From positions 1-64,000 of the forward strand of contig JACKBU010000002.1 of the NCBI GenBank assembly GCA_020634395.1: 64,000 bases of DNA, read 5' to 3'. The notes beneath the pieces were generated by a model, which saw only the letters and a program-made list of their open reading frames with translations, was not told the origin of the DNA and did not search any database. A program made the translations under genes and the position numbers. This DNA is from Ardenticatenaceae bacterium. GTDB lineage: Bacteria; Chloroflexota; Anaerolineae; Promineifilales; Promineifilaceae. Shown in pieces: positions 1-9,318 of this stretch. Positions within the stretch are counted from its first letter, which is position 1. Every line of letters starts with the position of its first letter.

Positions 1-3000
1 CGCCCTGATCATTGTAAGTCTCATCAATGGCGCGCACGCTGACTGTCTGGTTGGTACTCCAGTTGCTGGGCGTAAAGACCAGCGGCGTGGTGTTGACCAC
101 GCTGCACTGAGTATGGCTGGGCGAGGCAGCCGGCACCGTCGAAGAAATGCTGTAGGTGAAGGAAACGTTAGCCAATGGGCGGCTGGTTAGACGCACGGAG
201 TAGCTGGCGGTGCGGCTGGTAGTTGCCGCTTCGGGATCTTCCTGAATGGATGTTGGCGTGGGCGCGCCAAGGGTCACACCGGCCTGATCGTTGTCGCGGA
301 TGGAAACGGCCGTTTCCGACGGCGTTCCCAGTGTGGCGGCTGTAGGCGCAGCCAGACGAACGGTAAACGTCTCCAGCGCCTGCACAGTCTCCGTGATCCA
401 ACGGTTCTCGTCCACCCGATCATCCACGATGGATACCTGGATCGGCTTCTGGCCGGTTTCGTAGGGCTCCCACGTGACCTGGAGCTGGCTGTTAACGGCC
501 GTGTAATCTTCGCCCTGCGTGGCCGAGCCTTCCGCCAGGGTGTAGCTGCTGGTGACGGTGCGGCTGCTCTGTCCCGTCATCTCCGCGTTCAGGGTAATGA
601 CCCCGGCATCTTCATCCACCGTCGCCGGATTAGCCGGCACAATGCGCACCACAGGAGGAGCATCGTTATCAAAAATCTGCACGGTGCTGGTGTTGTCTTG
701 CACCAGAACACTCGGCGCGTTAGAGAATATCACCACGCTGAAAATTTCCGGCTGCGTGGCGTCGTCGCCCTCATCTACCGTGTCGTCCAAAATGGTAACG
801 GTAAACTGCTTGGTTCCCGACGTACCTGCTTCCCAGGTCAGGCTGGCCGTCTGATGGTCGAAATCGCGTAAATTGCCGTCGCCGGTGGCGGCGTTGGTTT
901 CCAGCGTACCGTTCTGCGTGGTCAAATCGACCCAGGCATCTTCGCTGGTAGCGCCGGTCATGGTGATGGGAATTGTGACAGAACCGGCATCTTCGGTCAC
1001 GCGGGCATCACCAATGACGATGCGTGGCTGGGCGTCATCATCGGAAATGGTGATGGTGGCCTGGTCGGCCGCCAGCGTGGCGCCCTGCGCATTGCTCAGG
1101 TTCACGAGAAAAGTCTCATCCGGCTCATCGATGACGTCTTGAGTAATGGCGACCTCGAACGAGCGCGCGCCGGTCTGCCCGGCGGGCCAGGTAAGCGCGC
1201 CGCTGGCCGCGTTGTAATCCTGCCCGGCCACGGCCGTTCCGTTGGCCGTCGCATAGTTTACAGAAACATCCTGGCTGCTGCTGCCCTTCATCACCACGCT
1301 GATGGTGGTCCGCCCACCGGTTACCGACTCCAATACACTGAGATTAGAAACGGTCAGCGTCGGCGGGTCATCGTCGTCGGTGATGGTGACGATGGCCGTG
1401 CTGACGCCCAGTGTCGCTTTCTGGGGATCGGAGAGGACGACGGAGAACGTGCGGTCAGGTTCATCGCGTTCATTATTGAGGATGGGGATTTCAATTTCCT
1501 GCGGGTCGGTGTCGCCTTTGTCCCAGGTGAGCGTGCCGGAAACGGCCGTGTAATCCACGCCATCCTTGCCCGTGCCCGCCGTCACATCGTAGTCCACGGC
1601 GGCTTTATCGCCGTTGTCACCTGCCACGGAAACGGTCACCACCGCCTTGCTGGTTGATTCGGAGACAGTCACGTTGGCTACCGACAGTTCCGGTACGTCG
1701 GCGAGGTTTGTCACGCTGAGGGTGAAGCTTTTCTGGAAAGTGCCGCCCGCGCCATCATCCACCTGCACGCGAATGCTCAGCTGGCTCTTGGTTTCGTAGT
1801 CGATTTCGGCGGCCGTTTTCAGATCACGGCCGTCGATGACAAACATGCCGTTGTCCGTGCTGCCCGTACCGGAAACCAGGCTGAAGGTAAAGGAGCCGCT
1901 CTGCTGCTGGCGGCGGAATAGGGCGCGCGGCTTTTGGACCCCGGCATCATCGGTGGAAAAGGCCACATCGGGATCAACGGCCGTAAACGACCCCACCACC
2001 GTGCCCTCCGGCACATTTTCCTCCACCGTGCTGGTATCCAGCGTGATGTTGCTGGGGGGCTGATTGGGAACGGCCGTCGGAGCGGCGGTGGGTGTGGCCG
2101 CCGGCGTGACGGCCGCGGCAACGGCCGTGCCGGCCGGAGTCACGTTCGCATCGGCTGCCGCAGCCGCAGCGTCGCCGGAGGCGGCTTCGGCGGCCTGCCC
2201 GAGCGCCGCAGCTTCCTGGGCCGCGGCATCTGCCTGGGCCTGCAAAGCGGCCAATTCTTCTTCGCTGGCCCCGGCAGCGCGGGCCTCGTCCAGCCGCTGC
2301 TGGGCTTCGGCGGCGCGCGCCTGGGCGGCAGCGGCATCCTCGTTGGCTTTGTCGGCGATAGCTTGCAGTTCTTGTACGCGCTCCGCCTGTGCCTGTTCAA
2401 TTTGCAAAAAGGCCAGATAGCCCGCCCCACCAATCAGCAGCAGGAACAGCAGGAAGAACAGCAGCACGCGCCGCGAAATGCGCGGCCGGATCTCCACCTG
2501 GCCGGTCAGCGAACGCCAATCGGAACGTTCCGTACGGACGCGGATTTTGAAGGGCAGGACTTTGTTTTGGGCGAACCACGGCCGTTTGCGCGGCCGCAGC
2601 GAGAAGCCCAGATAAGCTTCCTGGCCCGGCGTCACCTTCAGCGTCTGCCGGTCATCGCTAAAATCGGACAGGATGGCGTTTTGCGGCTCACCAAAATCAA
2701 ACAGGAGGGCATCGCTGTCATCCAGGCCCATTACCGTGTATTCGTTGGGGAAATTGCTGTGGTCGGCAATGGTCAGGCGGCAAGTTACCTTTTCTTGCAA
2801 GTTGCTGGGGTGCAAATCGAGGCTGAAGTCTTCGCGTTCCGGCACGATAAACTGCACCGGCGCCACTTCCACCTCGCCTTTGTCGGTGGTGGCAATGACC
2901 CGGACCGTGTGTGTGCCGGAGAGCAAATCCTGTTCAAACGTGTAGTTGACCAACGTCTCGATGGTCTTGGTTTCTTCCGGCAGCAGCTTGATGTCGGTTT

Positions 3001-4639
3001 GAGCCAGAGCTATCCAGCCGGGGAAACGGCCGTTCAACTCCAGGCGCAGCGTCACGTCTTTCACGGTCACATCGCGGTTGGTGATGGCGATTTCCAGGGG
3101 GAGTTCTGCGCCCGGTTCCAGTTCCATCTGGCTGGGCGTGACGGCAATGCCCAGCACTTCGCCCGTCGTAAATTCCGGTTCTGGCGCGTCGGACAAAACG
3201 GCCGTGCCGGCCAATGCCGCGCCCGCTGCCAGGGCAGCGCCGGCTGCTCCCGAACCGCCATCAGGTGAAGGGGCGATTGGCCCGCTGCTCAGGTCGGGGG
3301 AGCCGGTGACCAGGGCCATCGCTGCCAGCGTGGCGGCGGCTTCACGCTCTTTGTGCTGGTCGCTAAACGGCTGCCAGCGCAGGAAATAGGGGCCGATTCG
3401 CACTGTTTCGTAGGAAGCCCAGTCCAGCGGCGTGTCATACTCCAACGGCCGTCCGGCCAGGACTGTGCCGTTGGTGCTGGCTAAATCTTCGATCTGCCAA
3501 CCGGCGGGCGTGCGTTTCAAGCAGGCGTGCCGCCCGGAGACGCTGCGATCGTCCAGCACCACGTCATTGTCCGGGCCGCGGCCGATGCTGATGGTGTCTT
3601 TATCCAGGTCGTAGATCCGCGATTCTTCCCACTGGTGGACCACAAAAAGGCGGTATTTTCCCGACGAGGTCCAGGTCTGGTGTACGTCCACGCGGTCTTC
3701 GACGGTGACATCGGCCACCCACTTGCTGTCCAGCCATTGGGTGACGACGTTGCTGCCGCTGCCGGGTACGGCCGTCAGCAGTTCCTCGCTGCTCAGGCTC
3801 TGGCGCAGGGCATAGGCCATTTCGGCGGCCGTCTGGTAACGCTCGCTGGCCTTCTTGGCCATCGCTTTGAGGATGATGCTGTCGATGATTTCCGGCAGTT
3901 CGGGGTTGAGCAGGCGCGGTGGCAGTGGCGGCTCTTGAATGTGCTTGACAATATCGACCGGGGCATTGATCTGGAAGGGCAGCTGCCCGGTAGCCAGCTG
4001 GTAGAGCATAATGCCCAGAGAGTAGATGTCGGAACGGCCGTCCAGCGGCAAATTTTCGCACTGTTCCGGCGACATATACGCCAGCGAACCCATAAACGGG
4101 TTTGTCGCCGCTTCGTCACCCTCTTTCATCGTTGCCGCCAGGCCAAAATCAATAATGACGGCCTGGCGGGGATGGCCACCGTTCCCTTCGCGCAGCCGCA
4201 GCAAAATATTGCCCGGTTTAATGTCGCGGTGGATCAGGCCGCGCTGGTGGGCATAAGCCAGCCCTTCGGCCACCTGCGAACCAAAGGCGACTGTTTCTTC
4301 CAACGGCAGCTTCCGCCCCGACCACTGCAGCTGCTTCAGGTAATCGATTAGACTCCCCCCCTCCACGTATTCCATCACAATAAACGGCGAACCTTCTACT
4401 TCGCCGGTGTCGTAGATTTTGACGATGGAGGGAGAATTAAACTGCTGGATGGCCGCCGCTTCTTGTAAGAACCGCTGCCGAAACTGGGGTTTATTCACCA
4501 GGCTGTCCAGCATAATTTTGACGGCTACCGGGCGATCCATCTTCAGATCGTAGGCACGGTAAACCATACCCATGCCACCTTCTCCCAGCAGGGCTTCCAC
4601 CTGGTAATGTTTGATCTGTGTACCGATAAATTGTTTCAT
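1..4639 (-). CDS. Ser/Thr protein kinase with FHA, TM, coiled coil and Calx-beta repeats (partial)
   Basis: The reading frame is open from ATG at 4639 to the window edge (at least 1546 residues; C-terminus missing). Residues about 10-270 form a Hanks-type kinase with glycine loop GEGGMGMVY, VAVKI lysine, HRDIKPGN catalytic loop and DFG, all intact, so it should be active. An FHA domain follows at about 340-420 (GRG, SGRH and NGT core residues present). Ig-like segments lead to one membrane helix near 720-740, then an Ala/Glu-rich coiled coil (about 740-800), a Thr/Pro-rich linker, a cadherin-like segment (about 855-960) and several Calx-beta repeats with the DDD and DEPDxTF-type signatures. 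The kinase and FHA parts should be cytoplasmic and the repeats outside. It is the last visible gene of the contractile injection cluster strand and lies 146 bases after a second kinase. Its partner role is inferred from context only. Confidence 0.9.
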   Translation of the reverse strand, partial: MKQFIGTQIKHYQVEALLGEGGMGMVYRAYDLKMDRPVAVKIMLDSLVNKPQFRQRFLQEAAAIQQFNSPSIVKIYDTGEVEGSPFIVMEYVEGGSLIDYLKQLQWSGRKLPLEETVAFGSQVAEGLAYAHQRGLIHRDIKPGNILLRLREGNGGHPRQAVIIDFGLAATMKEGDEAATNPFMGSLAYMSPEQCENLPLDGRSDIYSLGIMLYQLATGQLPFQINAPVDIVKHIQEPPLPPRLLNPELPEIIDSIILKAMAKKASERYQTAAEMAYALRQSLSSEELLTAVPGSGSNVVTQWLDSKWVADVTVEDRVDVHQTWTSSGKYRLFVVHQWEESRIYDLDKDTISIGRGPDNDVVLDDRSVSGRHACLKRTPAGWQIEDLASTNGTVLAGRPLEYDTPLDWASYETVRIGPYFLRWQPFSDQHKEREAAATLAAMALVTGSPDLSSGPIAPSPDGGSGAAGAALAAGAALAGTAVLSDAPEPEFTTGEVLGIAVTPSQMELEPGAELPLEIAITNRDVTVKDVTLRLELNGRFPGWIALAQTDIKLLPEETKTIETLVNYTFEQDLLSGTHTVRVIATTDKGEVEVAPVQFIVPEREDFSLDLHPSNLQEKVTCRLTIADHSNFPNEYTVMGLDDSDALLFDFGEPQNAILSDFSDDRQTLKVTPGQEAYLGFSLRPRKRPWFAQNKVLPFKIRVRTERSDWRSLTGQVEIRPRISRRVLLFFLLFLLLIGGAGYLAFLQIEQAQAERVQELQAIADKANEDAAAAQARAAEAQQRLDEARAAGASEEELAALQAQADAAAQEAAALGQAAEAASGDAAAAAADANVTPAGTAVAAAVTPAATPTAAPTAVPNQPPSNITLDTSTVEENVPEGTVVGSFTAVDPDVAFSTDDAGVQKPRALFRRQQQSGSFTFSLVSGTGSTDNGMFVIDGRDLKTAAEIDYETKSQLSIRVQVDDGAGGTFQKSFTLSVTNLADVPELSVANVTVSESTSKAVVTVSVAGDNGDKAAVDYDVTAGTGKDGVDYTAVSGTLTWDKGDTDPQEIEIPILNNERDEPDRTFSVVLSDPQKATLGVSTAIVTITDDDDPPTLTVSNLSVLESVTGGRTTISVVMKGSSSQDVSVNYATANGTAVAGQDYNAASGALTWPAGQTGARSFEVAITQDVIDEPDETFLVNLSNAQGATLAADQATITISDDDAQPRIVIGDARVTEDAGSVTIPITMTGATSEDAWVDLTTQNGTLETNAATGDGNLRDFDHQTASLTWEAGTSGTKQFTVTILDDTVDEGDDATQPEIFSVVIFSNAPSVLVQDNTSTVQIFDNDAPPVVRIVPANPATVDEDAGVITLNAEMTGQSSRTVTSSYTLAEGSATQGEDYTAVNSQLQVTWEPYETGQKPIQVSIVDDRVDENRWITETVQALETFTVRLAAPTAATLGTPSETAVSIRDNDQAGVTLGAPTPTSIQEDPEAATTSRTASYSVRLTSRPLANVSFTYSISSTVPAASPSHTQCSVVNTTPLVFTPSNWSTNQTVSVRAIDETYNDQG

Positions 4640-4785
4640 CGTGTCAGTTGCTTGGTCATTTCTGCGATTGAGTCGCCTTGCAAAAAAATTTTCAGGTAAT
4701 CACAAATACTTTATCAGAAACAGGTCAGCTTTTTCCTTAAGCCAGCCTTATCTGGCCCTAAATTTCAGATATTCAGGCCGGCATG

Positions 4786-7700
4786 TCAAGGCACGGCATA
4801 ATCAACCACCAACTGCGGCTGCGTGCCAGTTTGCTGGCTGTTGCCGCTGTAAAAACGCAGCCAGTCCACCATGCCATCTTTGTTGTTGGGGAGGGTAAAG
4901 TAGAGCCGGAATTGGGAAGCGCCCTGCAAGTTCAGGGCGCGCAGGGCGCCGTCGTTCAGCAGCATTTCGCCCCAATCGCCGGGGGCGCTGGTAGCGCTGA
5001 GGACGCCAGCGTTGACCACGGCCGCGTTGGCCAGAAAGTCCTCGTTTTCCAGCGCCCAGTTGTTATTAAAGCCGCGCTCCGGAGCCACATCCACGTAAAT
5101 GACGCCCAGTTTGTAGGGCGTTCCGCTGGCGTCGGCACGCATCAGGCGCAGCCGGGCAGAAAGGATAACGGCCGTGTCCGGAATGCTCGACGTGTCGAAA
5201 CTGAAAAAGCCCTTGTACTGCTGTGCGGCCGTCTCGCCCTCGCCCACCTGGATCTGCTCACTGTTGTTAATCGCCGCCCAGCCCAGGTTGGTGTCCTGCA
5301 CCACGTTGCCATCTTCCAGACCCTGGCTGTTCAAAGTCACGGTGAACGAGGATGGCGTGGCCGTGGGCGGCGGGGTGGGCGTGTTTGTGGGGCGCGGGGT
5401 GAAAGTTGGCGTGGGAGCCGGCGTTGGTGTGCAGCTTAACGGCGTATCGGGCAGCAGCGGGTTGGAGCAGAAGCGATTCACTTCCAGACCATCGGAGACC
5501 CGGTCGCCGTCCGTGTCGGCGGCAAGCGGGTCGGTCTGGTGGAGCAGTTCGGCGCCATCGCTCAGCCCGTCGCCATCGCTGTCGGCCAGGTTGGGGTTTG
5601 TGCCCAGCTCGACCTCACGGCCGTCGTTTAGGCCATCGTTGTCGCTGTCCGGGTCGCGCGGGTTGGTGCTGTAGGCATACACCTCGGCCGTGTTGCTCAG
5701 GCCGTCGCCGTCCAGATCGCCAGGAGCTGTGAGGGCCAGGGCCAGGGTGCGGTTGACCAGCGTCAGGTAGGCCACGGTGCCGCCCAGACACAGGCCTACC
5801 AGCAAAAACAGCAGCACAATGGGCCATAAACGGGAGCGGATGCGCGGCTTTACTTCTAGCTGGCCGGTGACGGTTTGGGCTTTTTGGCCGGGCGCAGCGA
5901 TCTGGAAGGTGAACGGCCGTGTCTCGTGTTGCGTAGACCAGAACGGCCGTTTGCGCGGCCGTATCTGAACGCGCACTTTCTCTTCGGACCCGGCCGGAAC
6001 CGCCACCTGAGCCACAAATTCATCCGGGAAATCGATCTTCTCGTAAGCCTGATGATCAGCGGGTGGGGTACTGTGGCCCGCAGCGCCGGAGGCCAGGGGC
6101 CCCGCCTGCTGCGCCAGGTGGGTTTGGGGCATCACGCTGCCCAATCCCGGACTGACCTGGCTAACCAGTTGGCGCGGGGCATTGTCCAGGCGCATCAAAG
6201 CGCGGCGCGGCGCATTTAAAATCCGGCTGACGGCCGGCACGCGGCTAAGGGTGGGGAAACGCCGGCGAATCGATGGGTTGGGTGTCGCTGCTCCGGCGGC
6301 CCGGCCCGTCTCCAACGGCCGCCATAAAGCAAAGCGGAACTGTGCGTCTTCATTCTCTCCGGTAATGGTATAAATGCGCTCCTTAAAGCCCTGACTGCGA
6401 ATGGCAATCTCACAGTCGCCCTGATCCAACAGGCGCACAGGCGTCAGCGAAACGGCGAAGCTCTCTTCCGGCGGCAGCACCTCAATGACGCCGGGAATGG
6501 TGATGCGGTCTTCTTCGCGATTTTTAGAGCGTACGATAAGGAGGTAGCGATTACGCCCCACCGGAATGTCGGGCTTGAAAGGCGGCTGCACAGACAGCAC
6601 CACGGTGGCGCGGTCATTTGGCCGCAGGCGCAGGGGATCGGCAGGCAGCGTGACCCACGATTCAGGCAGACGCTCCACCTCAAAGACATACTCGTCAACG
6701 GCCGTGCCCTGATTCAGCACCGTCACCTGCAAATCCTGCCGCCGGCCAGGCGCCACGTTCATCTCGTTGGGCGTGACGGAAGCGGCAAAGGGCACAGCCT
6801 GGAAAGCATATTCTTTGCCCAGGTGCAAGTGCAAAAAATACGGGCCGATGCGCAGCGTCTGGCGGCTGTCCCACGGCTCCGGGATGTCCGGCAGCAGCGG
6901 TTTACCATCCAGAAAGGTGCCGTTCTGGCTGCCCAGGTCACGAATCTGCCAGCCTTCAGCCGTGCGCTCTAACTGGGCGTGCTGACGGGTAACAGTGGTC
7001 GAAGATAACACGATGTCGTTGCTTTCGCCGCGCCCCACGGTGATGACCTGCCGGTTAAGGCTGTGGGGCATGTCCTTTGTCACGGTCACCCGATCCTCAT
7101 CGGCCGACCAGGAACCATCGCGGATGGCGATCTGTTCCGGCAGCTCGTACTCCGTCTTGGCCTCGCGGATTTCCATTTCTACCTGGGCGGCGGCAAGGCG
7201 TTCCGGCAGACGAGCCACGATCTGGCGCAGCGCATCGGCCATTTCCGCGCCGGTCTGGTAGCGATTTTCCGGCTTTTTGGCCATGGCTTTCATGATGGCC
7301 GCGCTGACTACCGGCAGCACCTCGGGCCGGACTTCCTGCGGCGCCGGCGGATCCTGGTAAGGGTGCTGGCGGGCAGCTTCGGCGAAGGTGTTTACTTCGA
7401 AGGGCAGCCGGCCGGTGATCAGCTGGTAGAGGAGAACGCCCAGAGAATATACGTCGGAACGGCCGTCACGCGCTTTGCCCAGAAAAAACTCCGGCGATGA
7501 ATAAGGCAGCGATGGGGCAAACGGCTCTGTCTCCACCTCCAAAATGGTTTTAAGGGCAAAGTCGCTGATGATAGCCCGACCGGGCAGCTTACCGGATTCT
7601 TCCGGCTTGTTCTTAGGGTCGAACAAGACCACGCTGGGCCGAATGTCCTGGTGGAGCAGCCCTTTCTGGTGGGCATAACCGAGCGCTTCCGCTAACTGCG

Positions 7701-8067
7701 CGCCAATGATCAGCGCTTCGTCCACGCCCAGGGTCTGATCTTTAAAGGCCAGCTGGCGCAGGTAGGCGCTGAGGTTGCGGCCAGGAATGTACTCCATCGC
7801 CAGGTACAAAATGTCGCGCTGTGTATCGACACCCGCTTCGTAAACCTTGGCAATGGAGGGGTGGTCGAGCCGCGGCACAGCCTTGATTTCCTGCAAAAAG
7901 CGGCGGCGCAGGTCTGGCTCCTGTGTCAGGTGCAGGTAGATGACTTTGATGGCCACCAGCGACAGGTCGTCCAGGTCCACAGCCTGGTATACCGTGCCGA
8001 TACGTCCCTGGCCCAGAAAAGCTTTGATTTGATAGTGGGAGACCTGTTGGCCGACCAAATCACTCAT
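4786..8067 (-). CDS. Kinase-like/FHA membrane protein with TSP3 repeats and DNRLRE-like ectodomain
   Basis: This 1093-residue protein begins MSDLVGQQVSHYQIKAFLG. A kinase-like domain (about 10-275) keeps the VAIK lysine and the HxD aspartate, but its catalytic loop reads HQDIRPSVV (the metal-binding Asn is Val) and DFG is DFA, so activity is doubtful. An FHA domain (about 340-415) has GRG, TRQH and NGT. Ig-like segments follow, then a Pro/Ala linker, one membrane helix at about 745-768, four TSP3-type DxDxDG calcium repeats (about 785-870), a Thr/Pro linker and a C-terminal beta-rich domain resembling DNRLRE (about 905-1093). It is a paralogue in layout of the next gene downstream. It sits 108 bases after the FHA-bearing tail protein gene, with only a palindromic repeat between them. 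Whether it is a pseudokinase sensor or weakly active is an open inference. Confidence 0.9.
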   Translation of the reverse strand: MSDLVGQQVSHYQIKAFLGQGRIGTVYQAVDLDDLSLVAIKVIYLHLTQEPDLRRRFLQEIKAVPRLDHPSIAKVYEAGVDTQRDILYLAMEYIPGRNLSAYLRQLAFKDQTLGVDEALIIGAQLAEALGYAHQKGLLHQDIRPSVVLFDPKNKPEESGKLPGRAIISDFALKTILEVETEPFAPSLPYSSPEFFLGKARDGRSDVYSLGVLLYQLITGRLPFEVNTFAEAARQHPYQDPPAPQEVRPEVLPVVSAAIMKAMAKKPENRYQTGAEMADALRQIVARLPERLAAAQVEMEIREAKTEYELPEQIAIRDGSWSADEDRVTVTKDMPHSLNRQVITVGRGESNDIVLSSTTVTRQHAQLERTAEGWQIRDLGSQNGTFLDGKPLLPDIPEPWDSRQTLRIGPYFLHLHLGKEYAFQAVPFAASVTPNEMNVAPGRRQDLQVTVLNQGTAVDEYVFEVERLPESWVTLPADPLRLRPNDRATVVLSVQPPFKPDIPVGRNRYLLIVRSKNREEDRITIPGVIEVLPPEESFAVSLTPVRLLDQGDCEIAIRSQGFKERIYTITGENEDAQFRFALWRPLETGRAAGAATPNPSIRRRFPTLSRVPAVSRILNAPRRALMRLDNAPRQLVSQVSPGLGSVMPQTHLAQQAGPLASGAAGHSTPPADHQAYEKIDFPDEFVAQVAVPAGSEEKVRVQIRPRKRPFWSTQHETRPFTFQIAAPGQKAQTVTGQLEVKPRIRSRLWPIVLLFLLVGLCLGGTVAYLTLVNRTLALALTAPGDLDGDGLSNTAEVYAYSTNPRDPDSDNDGLNDGREVELGTNPNLADSDGDGLSDGAELLHQTDPLAADTDGDRVSDGLEVNRFCSNPLLPDTPLSCTPTPAPTPTFTPRPTNTPTPPPTATPSSFTVTLNSQGLEDGNVVQDTNLGWAAINNSEQIQVGEGETAAQQYKGFFSFDTSSIPDTAVILSARLRLMRADASGTPYKLGVIYVDVAPERGFNNNWALENEDFLANAAVVNAGVLSATSAPGDWGEMLLNDGALRALNLQGASQFRLYFTLPNNKDGMVDWLRFYSGNSQQTGTQPQLVVDYAVP

Positions 8068-8084
8068 GTGTCACCGGTATGTGT

Positions 8085-8163
8085 TCTTAGGTGTTCAGGT
8101 GTTCGGGTGTTCAGGTGTTCGTATCGCCTGCGTACCTGAACACTTGAATACCTGAGCACACCG
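8085..8163. repeat. Intergenic palindromic repeat, AGGTGTTC type
   Basis: Direct AGGTGTTC/GGGTGTTC units (about 8089-8118) are followed by inverted copies (ACCTGAACACTTGAATACCTGA, about 8134-8154), so the stretch can fold into a long imperfect hairpin. A similar element lies at 42972-43050, also between minus-strand genes. It fills the gap between the FHA tail protein and the kinase-like gene and could lower read-through, but no T-run follows. Confidence 0.7.
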
Positions 8164-8175
8164 ACTTCCCCGCAC

Positions 8176-9264
8176 TTATTCAATAAATTGCAAGGTATAG
8201 CTGGTGTGGGCGGGTTTGTTGGCGTTGATGAGGCGTTCAACGGCCGTGCGGCTCATCTCCCGCTCCGAACCAGCGATGCGTACCGCAAAAGTAAAGTCAT
8301 CGAGGTTAACATTTTGATCGTCGATTTCCACCGTGCGGCCTGTGTAAATTTCCAGCAGACGGCGCAGGGCCCAGGCTGTGCCGCGCCGCCGATAGATGAG
8401 ATAAGCTTCGGTAAGCAGCGTGCGCTGGGCGGCCTCGTCCCAGCTTTCGTCAAAAGTAAGGTCGTACCAGTTGGCCAACCAGGGCAAAAATCCAACCGGC
8501 GCGGTTTTGGGATCCAGAAACAGATCGAAATTGTCAACGGTCCATTCCAGCGGCGCCAGGATCGATTCCAGCAGTGCCAGGAAACGAACCATGAAGCTTT
8601 TTTCGCCGCCGGCACGGTAAATGTCGGGCAGGTATTCCAGGTAGCGGCTGTGGGTCAGCGATAGACCGGGTGGCAGGGTAAAAAAGAACGGCTCTTCGAC
8701 AGGTTCGGCGGCGCCAGGACCACGGTCGTTCCGCCCGCTGCCGTCGCCCACCGGAGCCAAAGGCACGTACTCAGCGGTCGGCCAATCCTGTACCGGGCGC
8801 GGCGGGGCCGACAGGACCGGGGCCGGCGGGGCAGGTTGGGGCGAAGCGGAAGTGGGCGGCGGCACGGCCGTTTCCTTCTCTGCCGCCTCCTCCTTACTCC
8901 CTTCCTCAACTTCGACGGCCGTCGGGACCTCTTCCGGCGTCTCGGCCAGGCCGACGCCCACCTTCTCGTACTCCAGCCGGAAGGCGCCAATTTCCACCAA
9001 GTCGCCTGGATTCAAAGTAACCGGCTGGTTGGCCTCCAGCGGTTCATGGTTGAGCAGCGTGCCGTGTGTACTGCCCAGGTCGGTAATCTGGCAGGTATCG
9101 GCCGTGCAGGTCAGCTCGGCATGGTGGCGCGACACCAGCGGGTGGACAAAAACCAGGTCGCTGCCCGCCTGGCGGCCAATTGTCGTCTTGCCCGGCGGCA
9201 GAAGGTAGGTCTGGTCCATCTGCGGACCGCTAATTTGTACCTGGTGGACGACTTCGTCGAACAT
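8176..9264 (-). CDS. FHA domain fused to phage tail protein I-like baseplate protein
   Basis: The protein has 362 residues. Residues about 15-95 are an FHA domain (TTIGRQAGSD, VSRHHAEL, STHGTLLN; the usual Asn before Gly is His). A Pro/Ala/Glu-rich linker (about 100-190) joins it to a C-terminal domain of about 170 residues typical of tail protein I/TIGR02242-like proteins of contractile injection systems (YLEYLPDIYRA, FLPWLANWYDL, RRRGTAWALRRLLEIYTG). Such proteins sit at the outer baseplate and bridge wedge and fibres. The gene follows the J-like baseplate gene after a short palindromic gap. The FHA fusion would let the baseplate bind phosphothreonine, possibly on or made by the kinases encoded next door; that link is inference. 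Annotation of both domains is firm. Confidence 0.9.
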   Translation of the reverse strand: MFDEVVHQVQISGPQMDQTYLLPPGKTTIGRQAGSDLVFVHPLVSRHHAELTCTADTCQITDLGSTHGTLLNHEPLEANQPVTLNPGDLVEIGAFRLEYEKVGVGLAETPEEVPTAVEVEEGSKEEAAEKETAVPPPTSASPQPAPPAPVLSAPPRPVQDWPTAEYVPLAPVGDGSGRNDRGPGAAEPVEEPFFFTLPPGLSLTHSRYLEYLPDIYRAGGEKSFMVRFLALLESILAPLEWTVDNFDLFLDPKTAPVGFLPWLANWYDLTFDESWDEAAQRTLLTEAYLIYRRRGTAWALRRLLEIYTGRTVEIDDQNVNLDDFTFAVRIAGSEREMSRTAVERLINANKPAHTSYTLQFIE

Positions 9265-9274
9265 AAATTTCTCC

Positions 9275-9308
9275 AGATTGGACCTATCTCCAGGATTGGT
9301 CCAATCTC
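9275..9308. repeat. Intergenic palindrome, AGATTGG/CCAATCT type
   Basis: AGATTGGACCTATCT and GGATTGGTCCAATCT face each other in the 54-base gap between the J-like and I-like baseplate genes. The same 15-base arm recurs, more perfectly, at 11811-11843 and 60766-60799. Each arm is itself nearly palindromic. Confidence 0.75.
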
Positions 9309-9318
9309 AACAGCTTTC

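Noticed and set aside
1934..3268. 444-residue plus-strand reading frame opposite the kinase gene
   Set aside because: It lies wholly antisense to a protein with clear kinase, FHA and TM features; its composition is the shadow of GC-rich codons and no family signature or RBS is seen.
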